A stretch of 64,000 nt of DNA, from assembly GCF_002086695.1 (NCBI RefSeq), contig NZ_MVIH01000007.1, positions 124,001-188,000 on the forward strand, read 5' to 3'. Position 1 is the stretch's first letter. Every line of letters starts with the position of its first letter. The notes under the pieces are model-generated. The model ran no database searches. It was not told the DNA's origin and was given only the letters and a program-made list of their open reading frames with translations. The stretch comes from Mycolicibacterium rhodesiae. GTDB lineage: Bacteria > Actinomycetota > Actinomycetes > Mycobacteriales > Mycobacteriaceae. Positions 46,281 to 59,339 of the stretch are shown here, piece after piece. The translations under genes were made by a program, and so were the position numbers.

Positions 46281-46916
46281 TTATGCGGCCGCGCCCCGGC
46301 GCACCAGGGACAGCACCACCGCCGCAGCGGCGAACAGGCCGGAGAACGTCCGGTTCATGGCTCTCTGCTGGCGTGGTGTGCGTAGCCACCCCACCAACCG
46401 GGATGCCAGCCCGGTGTAGGCGCCCATCACGACCAGATCGACGACCACCATCGTCGCCCCGATCGCGAGGTATTGCGGCAGCAGCGGTGCGGTCGGGACG
46501 ACGAATTGGGGCAGCACTGCCAGCAGGAACACCAGCCCCTTCGGATTGGTGACATTGACCAGGCAGCCACGCACCAGCAGGGTCCACCGACCGCCACCGG
46601 CGGTGGTGTCAAGCTGTTCACCCAGGTCAAAGGGCTTGCTGCGCCATTGGCGCACGGCCAGATAGATCAGGTAGACAACGCCGATCCACTTGATCACCGT
46701 GAACGCGACGATCGACTGCGCGACCGCCGCGCCGAGGCCCACCGCCACCGCCACGAGTTGCAGCATCAAGCCGACCTCGAGCCCCGTGATGCTCCAGTAG
46801 CCGCGGCGCAGACCATGCGTCAGACCGGTCGCCATGGACTGGATCGCACCGGCCCCGGGGGACACGCTGATGGCGATCGCGGCGCCGATGAACGCCAGCC
46901 ACAGCTCGAATTGCAT
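46281..46916 (-). CDS. LysE/RhtB-family amino acid exporter
   Basis: 211 residues with six membrane segments. The family pattern is [67 protein letters not shown]. It exports amino acids or related metabolites; the substrate is unknown. ATG 46916 has GATACT 6 nt before it on the - strand, a possible -10. Divergent from hisD (78 nt gap). Confidence 0.88.
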   Translation of the reverse strand: MQFELWLAFIGAAIAISVSPGAGAIQSMATGLTHGLRRGYWSITGLEVGLMLQLVAVAVGLGAAVAQSIVAFTVIKWIGVVYLIYLAVRQWRSKPFDLGEQLDTTAGGGRWTLLVRGCLVNVTNPKGLVFLLAVLPQFVVPTAPLLPQYLAIGATMVVVDLVVMGAYTGLASRLVGWLRTPRQQRAMNRTFSGLFAAAAVVLSLVRRGAAA

Positions 46917-46994
46917 ACCCGCAGTATCCGGGCGGTTGGCGGCCGCGTTCAATCGATTTTTATTCGGGTGCACCGATCGGGGACAATTGAACCG

Positions 46995-50063
<3,069 letters not shown>

Positions 50064-50067
<4 letters not shown>

Positions 50068-50684
50068 CAGCTAGATCCGTCGTCGTCCTGGACTACGGCT
50101 CGGGCAACCTACGCTCGGCGCAGCGGGCGCTGGAACGCACCGGGGCCGATGTCGAGGTGACCGCCGACGCGCAACGTGCGCTCAACGCCGACGGCCTGGT
50201 GGTGCCCGGGGTCGGCGCGTTCGAGGCGTGCATGGTCGGCTTGCGCGGCATCGGGGGCGACCGCATCATCGCCGAGCGGGTGGCCGCGGGCCGGCCGGTG
50301 CTCGGTGTGTGCGTGGGCATGCAGATCCTGTTCGCCCGCGGCGTGGAGTTCAGGGTCGAGTCGCAGGGCTGCGGGCAATGGCCGGGGTCGGTAACCCGGC
50401 TCGACGCGCCGGTGATCCCGCACATGGGTTGGAACGTCGTCGACGCCGCGCCGGACAGTGTGCTGTTCAAGGGGTTCGACCCCGACACCCGGTTCTACTT
50501 CGTGCACTCCTATGCGGCACAGAAGTGGGAAGGCGCACCCGAGGCGAAGCTCACCTGGGCCAGCCATCACGTACGGTTCCTGGCCGCGGTCGAGGACGGT
50601 CCGCTGTCGGCAACACAATTTCATCCGGAGAAAAGCGGTGACGCCGGTGCGGCGTTGCTCACCAATTGGGTTGAGGGGCTGTAA
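50064..50684 (+). CDS. hisH: Imidazole glycerol phosphate synthase, glutaminase subunit
   Basis: 206 residues. Class-I glutamine amidotransferase: [17 protein letters not shown], nucleophile Cys in [12 protein letters not shown], and His-Glu in [10 protein letters not shown]. It supplies ammonia to HisF. GTG 50064 overlaps hisB (GTGA). hisH and hisF are separated by hisA and the hisN-like gene, as in other mycobacteria. Confidence 0.96.
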
Positions 50685-50686
50685 GA

Positions 50687-51421
50687 GTGCCACTGATTCT
50701 TCTTCCAGCCGTCGACGTGGTCGAGGGCAAGGCGGTCCGTCTGGTGCAAGGTAAAGCCGGCAGCGAGACCGAGTACGGCTCGGCGCTGGACGCCGCACTG
50801 ACCTGGCAGCGTGACGGCGCCGAATGGATCCACCTGGTGGACCTCGACGCGGCATTCGGTCGCGGCTCCAACCGTGAACTGCTGGCCGAGGTGGTCGGCC
50901 AGCTCGACGTGAATGTCGAACTGTCCGGCGGGATCCGCGACGACGAGTCGCTCAAGGCGGCGCTGGCGACCGGCTGCACGCGGGTCAACATCGGCACCGC
51001 GGCACTGGAGAACCCGCTGTGGTGCGCCGCCGCGATCGCCGAGTACGGCGATCGGGTCGCCGTCGGCCTGGACGTGCAGATCGTCGAGGGGGAGCATCGG
51101 CTGCGTGGCCGCGGTTGGGAGACCGACGGCGGCGATCTGTGGCATGTGCTGGAACGCCTGGACAGCGAGGGCTGCTCGCGGTTCGTGGTCACCGATGTCA
51201 CCAAGGACGGCACGCTCACCGGACCCAATCTCGACCTGCTCGAAGGCGTCGCCGAGTGCACCGACGCGCCTGTCATCGCGTCGGGAGGCGTGTCCAGCCT
51301 TGATGACCTGCGCGCGATCGCGACCCTGGTCGACAGCGGGGTTGAAGGCGCGATCGTCGGAAAGGCGCTCTACGCCGGCCGATTCACGCTGCCGGAGGCT
51401 CTTGCCGCGGTGAGCCGGTAG
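50687..51421 (+). CDS. priA: Phosphoribosyl isomerase A (HisA/TrpF bifunctional)
   Basis: 244 residues. TIM barrel of HisA type: [21 protein letters not shown] with the first catalytic Asp, [26 protein letters not shown] with the second Asp, [11 protein letters not shown]. In actinobacteria this enzyme (PriA) serves both histidine and tryptophan synthesis. No trpF is present near the trp genes here, which supports the double role. Starts at GTG 50687, 2 nt after hisH. Confidence 0.94.
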   Translation: MPLILLPAVDVVEGKAVRLVQGKAGSETEYGSALDAALTWQRDGAEWIHLVDLDAAFGRGSNRELLAEVVGQLDVNVELSGGIRDDESLKAALATGCTRVNIGTAALENPLWCAAAIAEYGDRVAVGLDVQIVEGEHRLRGRGWETDGGDLWHVLERLDSEGCSRFVVTDVTKDGTLTGPNLDLLEGVAECTDAPVIASGGVSSLDDLRAIATLVDSGVEGAIVGKALYAGRFTLPEALAAVSR

Positions 51422-52224
51422 TGGACCTCGACACCCTGGTTGCCCAGGCGGCGGTGATTCTGGACGAGGCGTCCACACCGTTCATCGCCGGCCACCGGGC
51501 CGACTCGGCCGTGCAGAAGAAGGGCAACGACTTCGCCACCGAGGTGGACCTGGCCATCGAACGCCAGGTGGTCCAAGCCTTGGAGGCCACCACCGGCATC
51601 GGCGTGCACGGCGAGGAATTCGGCGGCGCCCCAATCGACTCCCCGCTGGTCTGGGTGCTCGACCCGATCGACGGCACCTTCAACTACGCCGCAGGGTCGC
51701 CGATGGCAGCGATCCTGCTGGGTCTGCTCCGAGACGGCGAGCCCGTCGCCGGGCTGACCTGGCTGCCGTTCACCGACCAGCGCTACAGCACGGTGGCGGG
51801 CGGCCCGGTGTACTACAACGGCAAGCCGCAACCGCCGATCGGACACGGCGAGATCGGCCAGTGCGTGATCGGCATCGGAACGTTCAACGTCGACTGGCGG
51901 GGCCGTTTCCCCGGCCGCTACCGGCTGGCCGTCCTGGAGAACCTGAGCCGAGTGTGCTCGAAGCTGCGCATGCACGGCGCCACCGGTGTCGACTTCGCGT
52001 ATGTGTCATCCGGAATCATGGGTGCGGCCATCAGTTTCGGCGATCACATCTGGGATCACGCCGCCGGAGTCGCGTTGGTGCGCTCGGCAGGCGGAGTCGT
52101 CACCGACCTGTCCGGCGAGCACTGGACGCCGTCGTCGCGGGCCGCGCTGGCCGCCGCCCCCGGCGTGCACGAGCGCGTCATGGAGATCCTCGACCGGGTC
52201 GGGCCGCCGGAGAATTACCTCTGA
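51421..52224 (+). CDS. hisN: Inositol monophosphatase-family enzyme, probable histidinol-phosphate phosphatase
   Basis: 267 residues. IMPase motifs: [26 protein letters not shown], the metal motif [18 protein letters not shown], and [15 protein letters not shown] near the C-terminus. M. tuberculosis calls the equivalent gene impA (Rv1604). Since hisB lacks its phosphatase half and this gene lies between hisA and hisF with 1-nt overlaps on both sides, histidinol phosphate is the likeliest substrate; inositol phosphate activity cannot be excluded. Confidence 0.87.
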   Translation: MDLDTLVAQAAVILDEASTPFIAGHRADSAVQKKGNDFATEVDLAIERQVVQALEATTGIGVHGEEFGGAPIDSPLVWVLDPIDGTFNYAAGSPMAAILLGLLRDGEPVAGLTWLPFTDQRYSTVAGGPVYYNGKPQPPIGHGEIGQCVIGIGTFNVDWRGRFPGRYRLAVLENLSRVCSKLRMHGATGVDFAYVSSGIMGAAISFGDHIWDHAAGVALVRSAGGVVTDLSGEHWTPSSRAALAAAPGVHERVMEILDRVGPPENYL

Positions 52225-52997
52225 TGGACGTCGCGGTGCGTGTGATTCCCTGCCTGGACGTCGATGCGGGCCGGGTGGTCAAGGGTGTGAACTTCGAAAA
52301 TCTGCGGGATGCCGGCGATCCTGTCGAATTGGCCGCCGTCTATGACGCCGAGGGCGCCGACGAGCTGACCTTCCTGGACGTCACGGCGTCCTCGTCGGGC
52401 CGCGCGACGATGCTCGATGTGGTGCGTCGCACGGCCGAGCAGGTGTTCATTCCGCTCACCGTCGGCGGCGGCGTGCGGTCGGTGGAGGACGTCGACGTGC
52501 TGCTGAGAGCGGGCGCCGACAAGGTCTCGGTGAACACCGCCGCGATCGCCCGGCCTGAGCTGCTGGCCGAATTGTCCCGGCAGTTCGGTTCGCAGTGCAT
52601 CGTGCTGTCGGTTGATGCCCGCACGGTGCCGGCCGGATCGGCGCCGACCCCGTCCGGCTGGGAGGTCACCACGCACGGTGGCCGGCAGGGGACCGGTATC
52701 GATGCGGTCGAATGGGCAAGGCGCGGAGCAGAATTGGGCGTCGGCGAGATCCTGCTGAACTCGATGGACGCCGACGGGACCAAAGCCGGTTTCGACCTGG
52801 CGATGCTGCGTGCGGTCCGCAAGGCGGTCACGGTCCCGGTGATCGCCAGTGGCGGGGCGGGTGCGGTCGGCGACTTTGCGCCCGCCGTCGCCTCGGGTGC
52901 CGATGCGGTGCTGGCGGCCAGCGTCTTCCATTTCGGTGAGCTGACGATCGGTGAGGTGAAGGCGGCGATGGCCGCGGAAGGAATTACCGTCCGATGA
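52224..52997 (+). CDS. hisF: Imidazole glycerol phosphate synthase, cyclase subunit
   Basis: 257 residues. [20 protein letters not shown] with the first catalytic Asp, [39 protein letters not shown] with the second Asp, [11 protein letters not shown]. It forms imidazole glycerol phosphate and AICAR with HisH. The ATG overlaps the preceding TGA by one base; the stop overlaps hisI (ATGA). Confidence 0.97.
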   Translation: MDVAVRVIPCLDVDAGRVVKGVNFENLRDAGDPVELAAVYDAEGADELTFLDVTASSSGRATMLDVVRRTAEQVFIPLTVGGGVRSVEDVDVLLRAGADKVSVNTAAIARPELLAELSRQFGSQCIVLSVDARTVPAGSAPTPSGWEVTTHGGRQGTGIDAVEWARRGAELGVGEILLNSMDADGTKAGFDLAMLRAVRKAVTVPVIASGGAGAVGDFAPAVASGADAVLAASVFHFGELTIGEVKAAMAAEGITVR

Positions 52998-53341
52998 GCC
53001 TCGACCCGGATATCGCCAAGCGGCTCAAGCGTGATGCCAACGGGCTGTTCGCCGCGATCGCGCAGGAACGCGGCAGCGGCGACGTGCTGATGGTCGCCTG
53101 GATGGACGACGAGGCGCTGGCCCGCACGCTGGAAACCCGTGAAGCAACCTACTTTTCGCGGTCGCGCGGCGAGTATTGGGTGAAGGGTGCGACCTCCGGG
53201 CACACTCAGCGCGTGCACTCGGTGCGGCTGGACTGCGACGGCGACGCGGTGCTCCTGGAGGTCGACCAAGTCGGCGGGGCGTGCCACACGGGCGATCACA
53301 GCTGCTTCGACGCCGACCAGATTCTGGCGCCGGAAGGCTGA
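52994..53341 (+). CDS. hisI: Phosphoribosyl-AMP cyclohydrolase
   Basis: 115 residues, the monofunctional HisI without HisE. Metal-site motifs: [38 protein letters not shown] region, [29 protein letters not shown] with the three cysteines. Last gene of the his operon; hisE and hisG are not adjacent, as in mycobacteria generally. Convergent with the FAD oxidase gene 6 nt away. Confidence 0.97.
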   Translation: MSLDPDIAKRLKRDANGLFAAIAQERGSGDVLMVAWMDDEALARTLETREATYFSRSRGEYWVKGATSGHTQRVHSVRLDCDGDAVLLEVDQVGGACHTGDHSCFDADQILAPEG

Positions 53342-53347
53342 GCGAAC

Positions 53348-54844
53348 TCACTCGGCTCGCGGCACCGACTGGGGATAGGTGAACACGTCCCCTGGATCCC
53401 ACGTTTTCTTGAGTTCGCTGAGCCGGCCGAGATTCGCGCCGTAGTACGCCGAGGCCCAGTCTTGCAATTCCGGATCGGGGAAGTTCTGGTACGAATGGCC
53501 GGTGGTATGCGGTAGGAGAGTGGCCCACAGCTCCTTCTCCCAGTCTCGAATATCGTCCGGGATGCCGGTTGCCGGAAGCGTCGGATGTTCGGGGGTGGAC
53601 CACCCTGCCGACACTTCAACCAGTATCCGCGCGTCGCGGTGGACGTACGCGCTGGCATCTGGCCTGACGTCGCTGACAGCACCGCCGACCCAGCCGTAGA
53701 GACCCATCGCCCCATAGCGTTCGGGACCACCTGCACCGGGGAATCGGGCGACCACGTCGAGTGCGTCCGACAACGCGTCACCGGAGAGATAGCGTTCCGC
53801 GTAGAGGGACCGGTCCCAGAAGGAGTATGCAGGCGACGGTGGGGTGACGTACCACCCGTAGGCGTCCCACCATGTGCGCTCGACGATCTCGGCACGCATG
53901 CCGGGAATCGCGAGAATCGGAGCGAGCATGTCCCGCGCCTTCTTCTCAGGTGCGAGCAGTTGGGCGGTCAGCACCGCCTCGACCGAATGCTCGGTGTGAC
54001 CGAGGTACAGGTTGCCGGTGGCTGTCCGTTCCGCGTCGGCGCGCAGCGCCTGGAAGCCCAAGGCCACCGCGACCGCGGCGTCACGTCCGGTGATCGTCAG
54101 TTCCGCGGTCGTCACCGGGCTGGTCGGGACCTCGACGAGTTCGTACTCGAGGTCGGTCACGACGCCGAAGTTTCCGCCTGCTCCGCCACGAAGCCCCCAG
54201 AGGAGGTCGGGATTCTCGGTTGAGCTGGCCGTCACGATGTCCCCGGCCGCGGTGACCATGGTGACCTTTCGGAGCCGGTCTGCGGTCAACCCTGCCCACG
54301 GCGCGTTGGGGCCGATCCCGCCGCCCAGTGTCAGCCCTGCCACCCCAACCCCGGGACAATTGCCGCCGGGCAGCAGAAGTCGACCGCCGCCACTGTGTGG
54401 CAGCAGCGCGGCCAGATCGGCGTTGCGCACGCCGGCTCCCACGCGGAGGAGGTTGCCGTCGACCGTCGCAGCATTCATCGGCCGGGTGCAGATGAGGATT
54501 CCACTCGAGCTCGACGCCCGGGCGTAGTTGTGGCCGCCGCCGCGAATTGCGAACACCGTGTTGGTGTTCCGTGCCCAGCGCACGGCGGCAACGACGTCGG
54601 CTGCGTTCTCGCACAGCGCCACCGCTTGCGGCATGGTGGCGGCGAATCGCAGATTGCGCGGCGTGGCGATTTCATCGAATTGCGGTTGGCCCGGCCGCAG
54701 CAGCGACCCATGCAACTGCCGGCTGAGGTCGTCCCATGCGCGTTGGGATTTCACCTCGGTTGTCGGGCCTGTGCACGAGGCGATGGTGCCGGCCGCTGCA
54801 ATCCCGATCGCGGCCAAGACTTCCCGTCGTGTCAGCTCATTCAC
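53348..54844 (-). CDS. Tat-exported lipoprotein FAD oxidoreductase (berberine-bridge type)
   Basis: 498 residues. N-terminus NELTRREVLAAIGIAAAG: twin arginines and a lipobox IASC with Cys24, so export by Tat and lipid anchoring are expected. The FAD domain (about 60-240) has the two residues that bind FAD covalently in BBE-type oxidases: His105 in IRGGGHNY and Cys163 in PGGNCPGVGVAG. The BBE C-terminal motif is YYGANLGRLSELKKTWDPGDVF. Substrates are usually sugars or alcohols with oxygen as acceptor; unknown here. It lies 7 nt after a membrane protein gene on the same strand. Confidence 0.88.
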   Translation of the reverse strand: MNELTRREVLAAIGIAAAGTIASCTGPTTEVKSQRAWDDLSRQLHGSLLRPGQPQFDEIATPRNLRFAATMPQAVALCENAADVVAAVRWARNTNTVFAIRGGGHNYARASSSSGILICTRPMNAATVDGNLLRVGAGVRNADLAALLPHSGGGRLLLPGGNCPGVGVAGLTLGGGIGPNAPWAGLTADRLRKVTMVTAAGDIVTASSTENPDLLWGLRGGAGGNFGVVTDLEYELVEVPTSPVTTAELTITGRDAAVAVALGFQALRADAERTATGNLYLGHTEHSVEAVLTAQLLAPEKKARDMLAPILAIPGMRAEIVERTWWDAYGWYVTPPSPAYSFWDRSLYAERYLSGDALSDALDVVARFPGAGGPERYGAMGLYGWVGGAVSDVRPDASAYVHRDARILVEVSAGWSTPEHPTLPATGIPDDIRDWEKELWATLLPHTTGHSYQNFPDPELQDWASAYYGANLGRLSELKKTWDPGDVFTYPQSVPRAE

Positions 54845-54851
54845 GGCGTCC

Positions 54852-55721
54852 TCACTCCACCGTCGGCTGATCGGTCACCAACAGCCACAGCACCGTCGTC
54901 AAACCGATCGACAGTGCCTGCGCGGTCACCACGAAGGCGATGTACTCGTGCCACACCGCCGCCAGTCCACAGTGGGGCCCCAGATCGGCCTTCACCAGCA
55001 TCGTGAATGCCAGCGCTAAGCCGACGCACAACCACAACACCGTGAAGACCGGTGCGACGCGGCGGCCGGGATCGGTGGTCCCTGCGGTGCGACGCACGTA
55101 GGCCAATTCGACGCCGACGGTCAGGAGAACGATCGCGATGATATTCGTCATGTCGGAGAAGTAGGTCGAGGAAATGTCGTTCGCACAACCCTTCTCGACG
55201 TCGATGACGGGATACCACAGAGCCGACGCCACCTGCACTACCACCGTCCCGACGATCATGGGCAGCACCCAGCTGCGCCAGATCGACTTTTCGCCGAGCG
55301 CGGATGTCAACAGCAATGCCATTGCGGCAACGAACAGTAGCGAAAACAGCATGCTGAGCCAGATCGATTGGACAACACCGAGATTGGCGCGATGCGTGGC
55401 GGTCGAGATCGACAGCAGGTGGGTGACCACGACGATTGCGGCGCCCAGTGCCCACCGGCTGCCGATCAACTGCCGCACAAACACCTGGCGGGGTGCCTGT
55501 TCGATGCGCCATTTCAGTGCCGCGGTCGCGGCCACCAGCAGACAGTCCGTTGCGAGCACCAACCATGGACCCGCCCCGGAGAACCGGTGACCCGTGACGT
55601 CCAGGCCGAACTCCACGATGTCGTCACTGAACGTGAAACAGATGACGAGTGCAAAAACAGCCGCCATCGCAGGCCACACCGAATCGGTTTGCGGTCCGTG
55701 GACGTCGGACGACCTCGACAC
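54852..55721 (-). CDS. Polytopic membrane protein of unknown function
   Basis: 289 residues with about seven or eight membrane segments. Two hydrophilic loops carry a Cys (VEKGCANDISSTYF and LGPHCGLAAVW) that could face outside and pair. No known family was recognised. GTG 55721 lies 6 nt after TATTGT (- strand), which predicts a leaderless mRNA also covering the FAD oxidase gene. The pairing with a secreted lipoprotein oxidase suggests a membrane partner such as an electron or heme carrier; this is only inference, and no heme ligand pattern is obvious. Confidence 0.7.
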   Translation of the reverse strand: MSRSSDVHGPQTDSVWPAMAAVFALVICFTFSDDIVEFGLDVTGHRFSGAGPWLVLATDCLLVAATAALKWRIEQAPRQVFVRQLIGSRWALGAAIVVVTHLLSISTATHRANLGVVQSIWLSMLFSLLFVAAMALLLTSALGEKSIWRSWVLPMIVGTVVVQVASALWYPVIDVEKGCANDISSTYFSDMTNIIAIVLLTVGVELAYVRRTAGTTDPGRRVAPVFTVLWLCVGLALAFTMLVKADLGPHCGLAAVWHEYIAFVVTAQALSIGLTTVLWLLVTDQPTVE

Positions 55722-55727
55722 TCCCGC

Positions 55728-55733
55728 ACAATA
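55728..55733 (-). promoter_or_regulatory. -10 element of the membrane protein-FAD oxidase pair
   Basis: TATTGT on the - strand, 6 nt before GTG 55721, within the 36-nt gap after the ABC gene stop. The pair is thus probably transcribed on its own as well as by read-through. Confidence 0.5.
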
Positions 55734-55757
55734 TTCCCCGAAGTCGGCTGCGCGGAG

Positions 55758-56555
55758 CTAAACGTCGATCGCCGTTGCCTTGGCCCGCGCGCTCCAGCGG
55801 CCCTGGTGGTAACCGACCTCGATCGGATGCGAGAACGCGGCCGTGACGTTGCCGGTCGAAATCGTCTGGCGCGCAGACCCGCTCGCCACAGTGCGTCCGT
55901 CGGCGATCAGCAGCGCGTGGGTGGTGGTGGTCGGCAGCTCCTCGAGGTGATGGGTCACCAGGATCGACGCGACCTCGGGATGGGTGCGGTCGAGGCTGTC
56001 GATGGTCTCCAGCAGCTGCTCGCGGGCAGCGACGTCCAGCCCGGTCGTCGGCTCGTCGAGCAGTAGCAGTTCGGGCTCAGAAACCAGTGCTCGCGCAATG
56101 AGAGCGCGGCCACGCTCACCCTGCGACAGCGTCGGCCACACGTCGTCGGACTTGCGGCTCATCCCCACCGCGGCAATCATCGCGTCGGCGTGCTCGGCCT
56201 GTTCCGGGGTCGGTGTCCAGCGCATCGGCAGGTCGATGGTGGCTGTGATGCCGGTGAGCACCACGTCCCGCACGGTCAGTGAATACTGAAGGCGGTGGCG
56301 GGGATTCACGTATCCGATCGAATGGCGCAGCGCGGCCAGATCGGTGCGTCCCATCTGACGGCCGAGCACCGTGACCGTGCCCGTGGTGGGGAACGTCTCG
56401 GCGGCGCAGAAACCGAGCAATGTGCTCTTGCCCGCCCCGTTGGGGCCGAGGAGCGCCCAGTGCTCGCCGCGCTCAACCGTCAGCGATATGCCGTCGATGA
56501 TCTGTTTGCCGTTGCGGCGGAACGTCACATCGTCAATTTTCAGAACAGGTGTCAC
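55758..56555 (-). CDS. Orphan ABC transporter ATP-binding protein
   Basis: 265 residues. One ABC domain: Walker A LLGPNGAGKST (about 35-45), Q-loop region near GYVNPRHRLQ, signature TLSQGERGRA, Walker B ELLLLDEPTTGLD, and H-loop ILVTHH. A short C-terminal tail reads VGYHQGRWSARAKATAI. No permease or binding protein gene is adjacent. It resembles the YlmA/ModF-type stand-alone ATPases. GTG 56555 overlaps the GntR-type gene stop (GTGA), so the two are co-expressed. Confidence 0.87.
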   Translation of the reverse strand: MTPVLKIDDVTFRRNGKQIIDGISLTVERGEHWALLGPNGAGKSTLLGFCAAETFPTTGTVTVLGRQMGRTDLAALRHSIGYVNPRHRLQYSLTVRDVVLTGITATIDLPMRWTPTPEQAEHADAMIAAVGMSRKSDDVWPTLSQGERGRALIARALVSEPELLLLDEPTTGLDVAAREQLLETIDSLDRTHPEVASILVTHHLEELPTTTTHALLIADGRTVASGSARQTISTGNVTAAFSHPIEVGYHQGRWSARAKATAIDV

Positions 56556-57229
56556 GTGTACGACTCCTTCAACCAGCTCAGGTGTGATCGGCTGGCGGCG
56601 GCGGCGGCGACTGGATCTCGGTCGGCGATCGCGTCGGTCAGCTCTCGGTGCGCGTCGTGGTCGGCGGTGTCAGGAACCGGCCGGATCTTGAGCATGTCGA
56701 TCATCGCCAGGCGCAGCCGCGGCAGGAATGCGTCGAACAGCTGCGTCAGGACGTCGTTGTGTGCCGCGGTGACCACCGTGCGGTGGAACGCGGCGTCGGC
56801 ATCAACGTGGTCGGGGATCGACAACCCGGTTATGCCGCGGGCGACGAGTGCGCGGCGGATCGCCCGCAGATCGGCGGGTGTGCGCCGAACGGCCGCGAGC
56901 GCGGCGGCCTCGGCCTCGATGGCGATCCGCGCCTCGATGACGGCGACGATAGTCGTGCGCCGCAGAAGGGTGTCCCAATCCTCGTTGGCTTCCAGCGCGG
57001 TCACGAATACTCCGGCGCCCTGGCGACTGTCGAGCACACCCCTGCCGGATAGCTCGCGGATCGCCTCACGCAACGTCGATCGGCCGACGCCCAATTGCGC
57101 CGCCAGCGTCGTCTCACCCGGGAGGCGGTGGCCCAGTGGCCATTCGCCGTCGCGGATTCGGGACAGCAGCAGCTGGGCTGTTTGAGCAGCAAGAGGGTGC
57201 CGCCGCACCTGGGCGACAGCTGAATTCAT
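56552..57229 (-). CDS. GntR-family regulator (FadR subfamily)
   Basis: 225 residues. An N-terminal winged HTH (about 10-75): PLGHRLPGETTLAAQLGVGRSTLREAIRELSGRGVL. The C-terminal all-helical FCD domain has metal/ligand residues in VDADAAFHRTVVTAAHN and DHDAHRELTDAI (His for a metal site). The ligand is probably a small organic acid or lipid. First gene of a two-gene unit with the orphan ABC ATPase. A perfect 7-7-7 palindrome lies 27 nt before its ATG. Confidence 0.9.
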   Translation of the reverse strand: MNSAVAQVRRHPLAAQTAQLLLSRIRDGEWPLGHRLPGETTLAAQLGVGRSTLREAIRELSGRGVLDSRQGAGVFVTALEANEDWDTLLRRTTIVAVIEARIAIEAEAAALAAVRRTPADLRAIRRALVARGITGLSIPDHVDADAAFHRTVVTAAHNDVLTQLFDAFLPRLRLAMIDMLKIRPVPDTADHDAHRELTDAIADRDPVAAAAASRSHLSWLKESYT

Positions 57230-57255
57230 GGCAAACCTCTCTGCTTGTCTGAGGA

Positions 57256-57276
57256 GTAGCGTACTGACGACGCTAC
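57256..57276. promoter_or_regulatory. Palindrome between bcp and the GntR-type gene
   Basis: GTAGCGT at 57256-57262, seven bases, ACGCTAC at 57270-57276: a perfect inverted repeat. Its position upstream of a GntR gene suggests an autoregulatory operator. Being 24 nt downstream of the bcp stop it could also be a terminator stem, but no U-tract follows. Confidence 0.6.
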
Positions 57277-57300
57277 CCCGGCAGATCGGCTACGAAGTGG

Positions 57301-57765
57301 TCAGGCCTTTTGGCGCTGACGCAGCACCTCCAGCGCCTTGTCAGCATGGGCGTCCATGTTGACCTCGCTGGAGATGACTTCGAGCACCGTGCGATCGGTG
57401 TCGATGACGAACGTCGTGCGCTTTACCGGGATCAGCTTGCCCAGCAGCCCCCGCTTCACGCCGAACGCGGTGGCGATCGCACCGTCGGCGTCGGACAGCA
57501 GCGGGTAGTCGAAATTCTGGGAGTCGGCGAACCGGGCCTGCTTGTCCACCGGATCGGTGCTGATGCCGACGCGGCTCGCGCCCAGCGCGGCGAACTCGGA
57601 CCCGAGGTCGCGGAAATGACACGCTTCCTTGGTGCAGCCGGGCGTCATCGCGGCGGGGTAGAAGAACAGCACGATCGGCCCGTCGGCCAGCAAGTCAGTC
57701 AGTGAGCGCACGGTGCCGGTCTGGTCCGGCAGTTCGAAGTCCGCAACCCGGTCTCCACGTTTCAT
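57301..57765 (-). CDS. bcp: Peroxiredoxin, Bcp/PrxQ type
   Basis: 154 residues. Thioredoxin fold with the peroxidatic Cys44 in [12 protein letters not shown] and the resolving Cys49 five residues later, the PrxQ alpha-2 arrangement. It reduces hydrogen and organic peroxides in the cytoplasm. ATG 57765 lies 6 nt after TAGCCT (complement of 57772-57777), indicating a leaderless mRNA. Divergent from trpE. M. tuberculosis has bcpB in the same place. Confidence 0.95.
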   Translation of the reverse strand: MKRGDRVADFELPDQTGTVRSLTDLLADGPIVLFFYPAAMTPGCTKEACHFRDLGSEFAALGASRVGISTDPVDKQARFADSQNFDYPLLSDADGAIATAFGVKRGLLGKLIPVKRTTFVIDTDRTVLEVISSEVNMDAHADKALEVLRQRQKA

Positions 57766-57771
57766 GGGTGC

Positions 57772-57777
57772 AGGCTA
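57772..57777 (-). promoter_or_regulatory. -10 element of bcp (leaderless)
   Basis: TAGCCT on the - strand, 6 nt before the bcp ATG. It lies in the 53-nt gap between bcp and trpE. A trpE promoter on the other strand is not obvious. Confidence 0.5.
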
Positions 57778-57818
57778 CGCCGGTCATTCCGGTGTGGCGG
57801 GTCTGGGAGGATGTACCC

Positions 57819-59339
57819 GTGCAATCCAACCTCGCCGCCACCACCACGCGTGAGGAGTTCCGCGCGCTGGCCGCCGAACATCGCGTGGTGCCGGTGATCC
57901 GCAAGGTGCTCGCCGACAGTGAGACACCGCTGTCGGCGTACCGGAAACTGGCGGCCGACCGGCCCGGAACATTCCTGCTCGAGTCCGCTGAGAACGGCCG
58001 GTCGTGGTCGCGCTGGTCGTTCATCGGTGCGGGTGCGCCCTCGGCGCTGACCGTGCGTGACGGCGAGGCGGTCTGGCTGGGCGCGACCCCGCAGGATGCC
58101 CCGACCGGTGGCGATCCGTTGCGGGCCCTGCACGAGACGATGGCGTTGTTGTCCACCGAATCGCTGGCCGGGGTGCCGCCGCTGTCGGGCGGCATGGTCG
58201 GGTTCTTCGCCTACGACTTCGTCCGGCGCCTCGAGCGGTTGCCCGAGTTGGCCACCGACGACCTCAAACTGCCCGACATGCTCCTGCTGCTGGCCACCGA
58301 TCTGGCCGCCGTCGACCATCACGAGGGCACGATCACCCTGATCGCCAACGCGGTGAACTGGAACGGCACCGACGAGCGGGTGGACGAGGCCTACGACGAC
58401 GCCGTCGCGCGCCTCGACGTGATGACCGAGGCGCTCAGCCAGCCTCTGTTGTCCTCGGTGGCGACCTACTCCCGCCCCCAGCCTCGGCACCGCTCGCAGC
58501 GCACGATGGAGGAGTACAGCGAGATCGTCGAGCGCCTGGTCAAGGAGATCGAGGCCGGCGAGGCCTTCCAGGTGGTGCCTTCGCAGCGCTTCGAGATCGA
58601 CACCGCCGTCGACCCCATCGACGTGTACCGGATGTTGCGGGTCACCAATCCCAGCCCCTACATGTACCTCATGCACGTGCCGGATGAGACTGGGGGAACG
58701 GCGTTTTCGATCGTCGGCTCCAGCCCGGAATCGCTGGTTACGGTGAAGGACGGCTGGGCCACCACACATCCGATCGCCGGAACGCGGTGGCGCGGGCAGA
58801 CCGAGGAGGAAGACCAGCTGCTCGAGAAGGAGTTGCTGGCCGACGAGAAGGAGCGCTCCGAGCATCTGATGCTGGTCGACCTCGGACGCAACGACCTCGG
58901 CCGGGTGTGCGTCCCGGGCACGGTGCGCGTGGAGGACTACAGCCACATCGAGCGCTACAGCCACGTCATGCACATCGTCTCCACGGTCACCGGGCTGCTC
59001 GCCGACGGCCGCACGGCGCTGGACGCGGTGACGGCCTGCTTCCCGGCAGGCACGCTGACCGGTGCGCCGAAGGTGCGGGCCATGGAGCTCATCGAAGGCG
59101 TGGAGAAGACGCGTCGCGGCCTCTACGGCGGGGTCGTCGGCTACCTGGATTTCGCAGGCAACGCCGACTTCGCCATCGCAATCCGCACCGCTCTGATGAG
59201 CAACGGCACCGCCTATGTGCAGGCCGGTGGTGGCGTAGTGGCCGACTCCAACGGTCCCTACGAATACAACGAGTCCGCCAACAAGGCCAAGGCGGTACTG
59301 AACGCGATCGCCGCCGCCGAAACGCTGAGCGCCCCGTGA
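57819..59339 (+). CDS. trpE: Anthranilate synthase component I
   Basis: 506 residues. Tryptophan-binding motif [17 protein letters not shown] near residue 48 (the LLES element for feedback), then the chorismate domain: [54 protein letters not shown]. It converts chorismate to anthranilate with a TrpG/PabA partner encoded elsewhere. GTG 57819 is preceded by GGGAGG at 57805-57810. In-frame upstream codons include two Trp codons (57795-57797, 57807-57809) if GTG 57792 were used instead. Confidence 0.95.
   Translation: MQSNLAATTTREEFRALAAEHRVVPVIRKVLADSETPLSAYRKLAADRPGTFLLESAENGRSWSRWSFIGAGAPSALTVRDGEAVWLGATPQDAPTGGDPLRALHETMALLSTESLAGVPPLSGGMVGFFAYDFVRRLERLPELATDDLKLPDMLLLLATDLAAVDHHEGTITLIANAVNWNGTDERVDEAYDDAVARLDVMTEALSQPLLSSVATYSRPQPRHRSQRTMEEYSEIVERLVKEIEAGEAFQVVPSQRFEIDTAVDPIDVYRMLRVTNPSPYMYLMHVPDETGGTAFSIVGSSPESLVTVKDGWATTHPIAGTRWRGQTEEEDQLLEKELLADEKERSEHLMLVDLGRNDLGRVCVPGTVRVEDYSHIERYSHVMHIVSTVTGLLADGRTALDAVTACFPAGTLTGAPKVRAMELIEGVEKTRRGLYGGVVGYLDFAGNADFAIAIRTALMSNGTAYVQAGGGVVADSNGPYEYNESANKAKAVLNAIAAAETLSAP

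Noticed and set aside
57792..57821. Possible tryptophan attenuator before trpE (two Trp codons after GTG 57792)
   Set aside because: The codons are in frame with trpE without an intervening stop and no terminator hairpin is visible, so this is at most an N-terminal extension.
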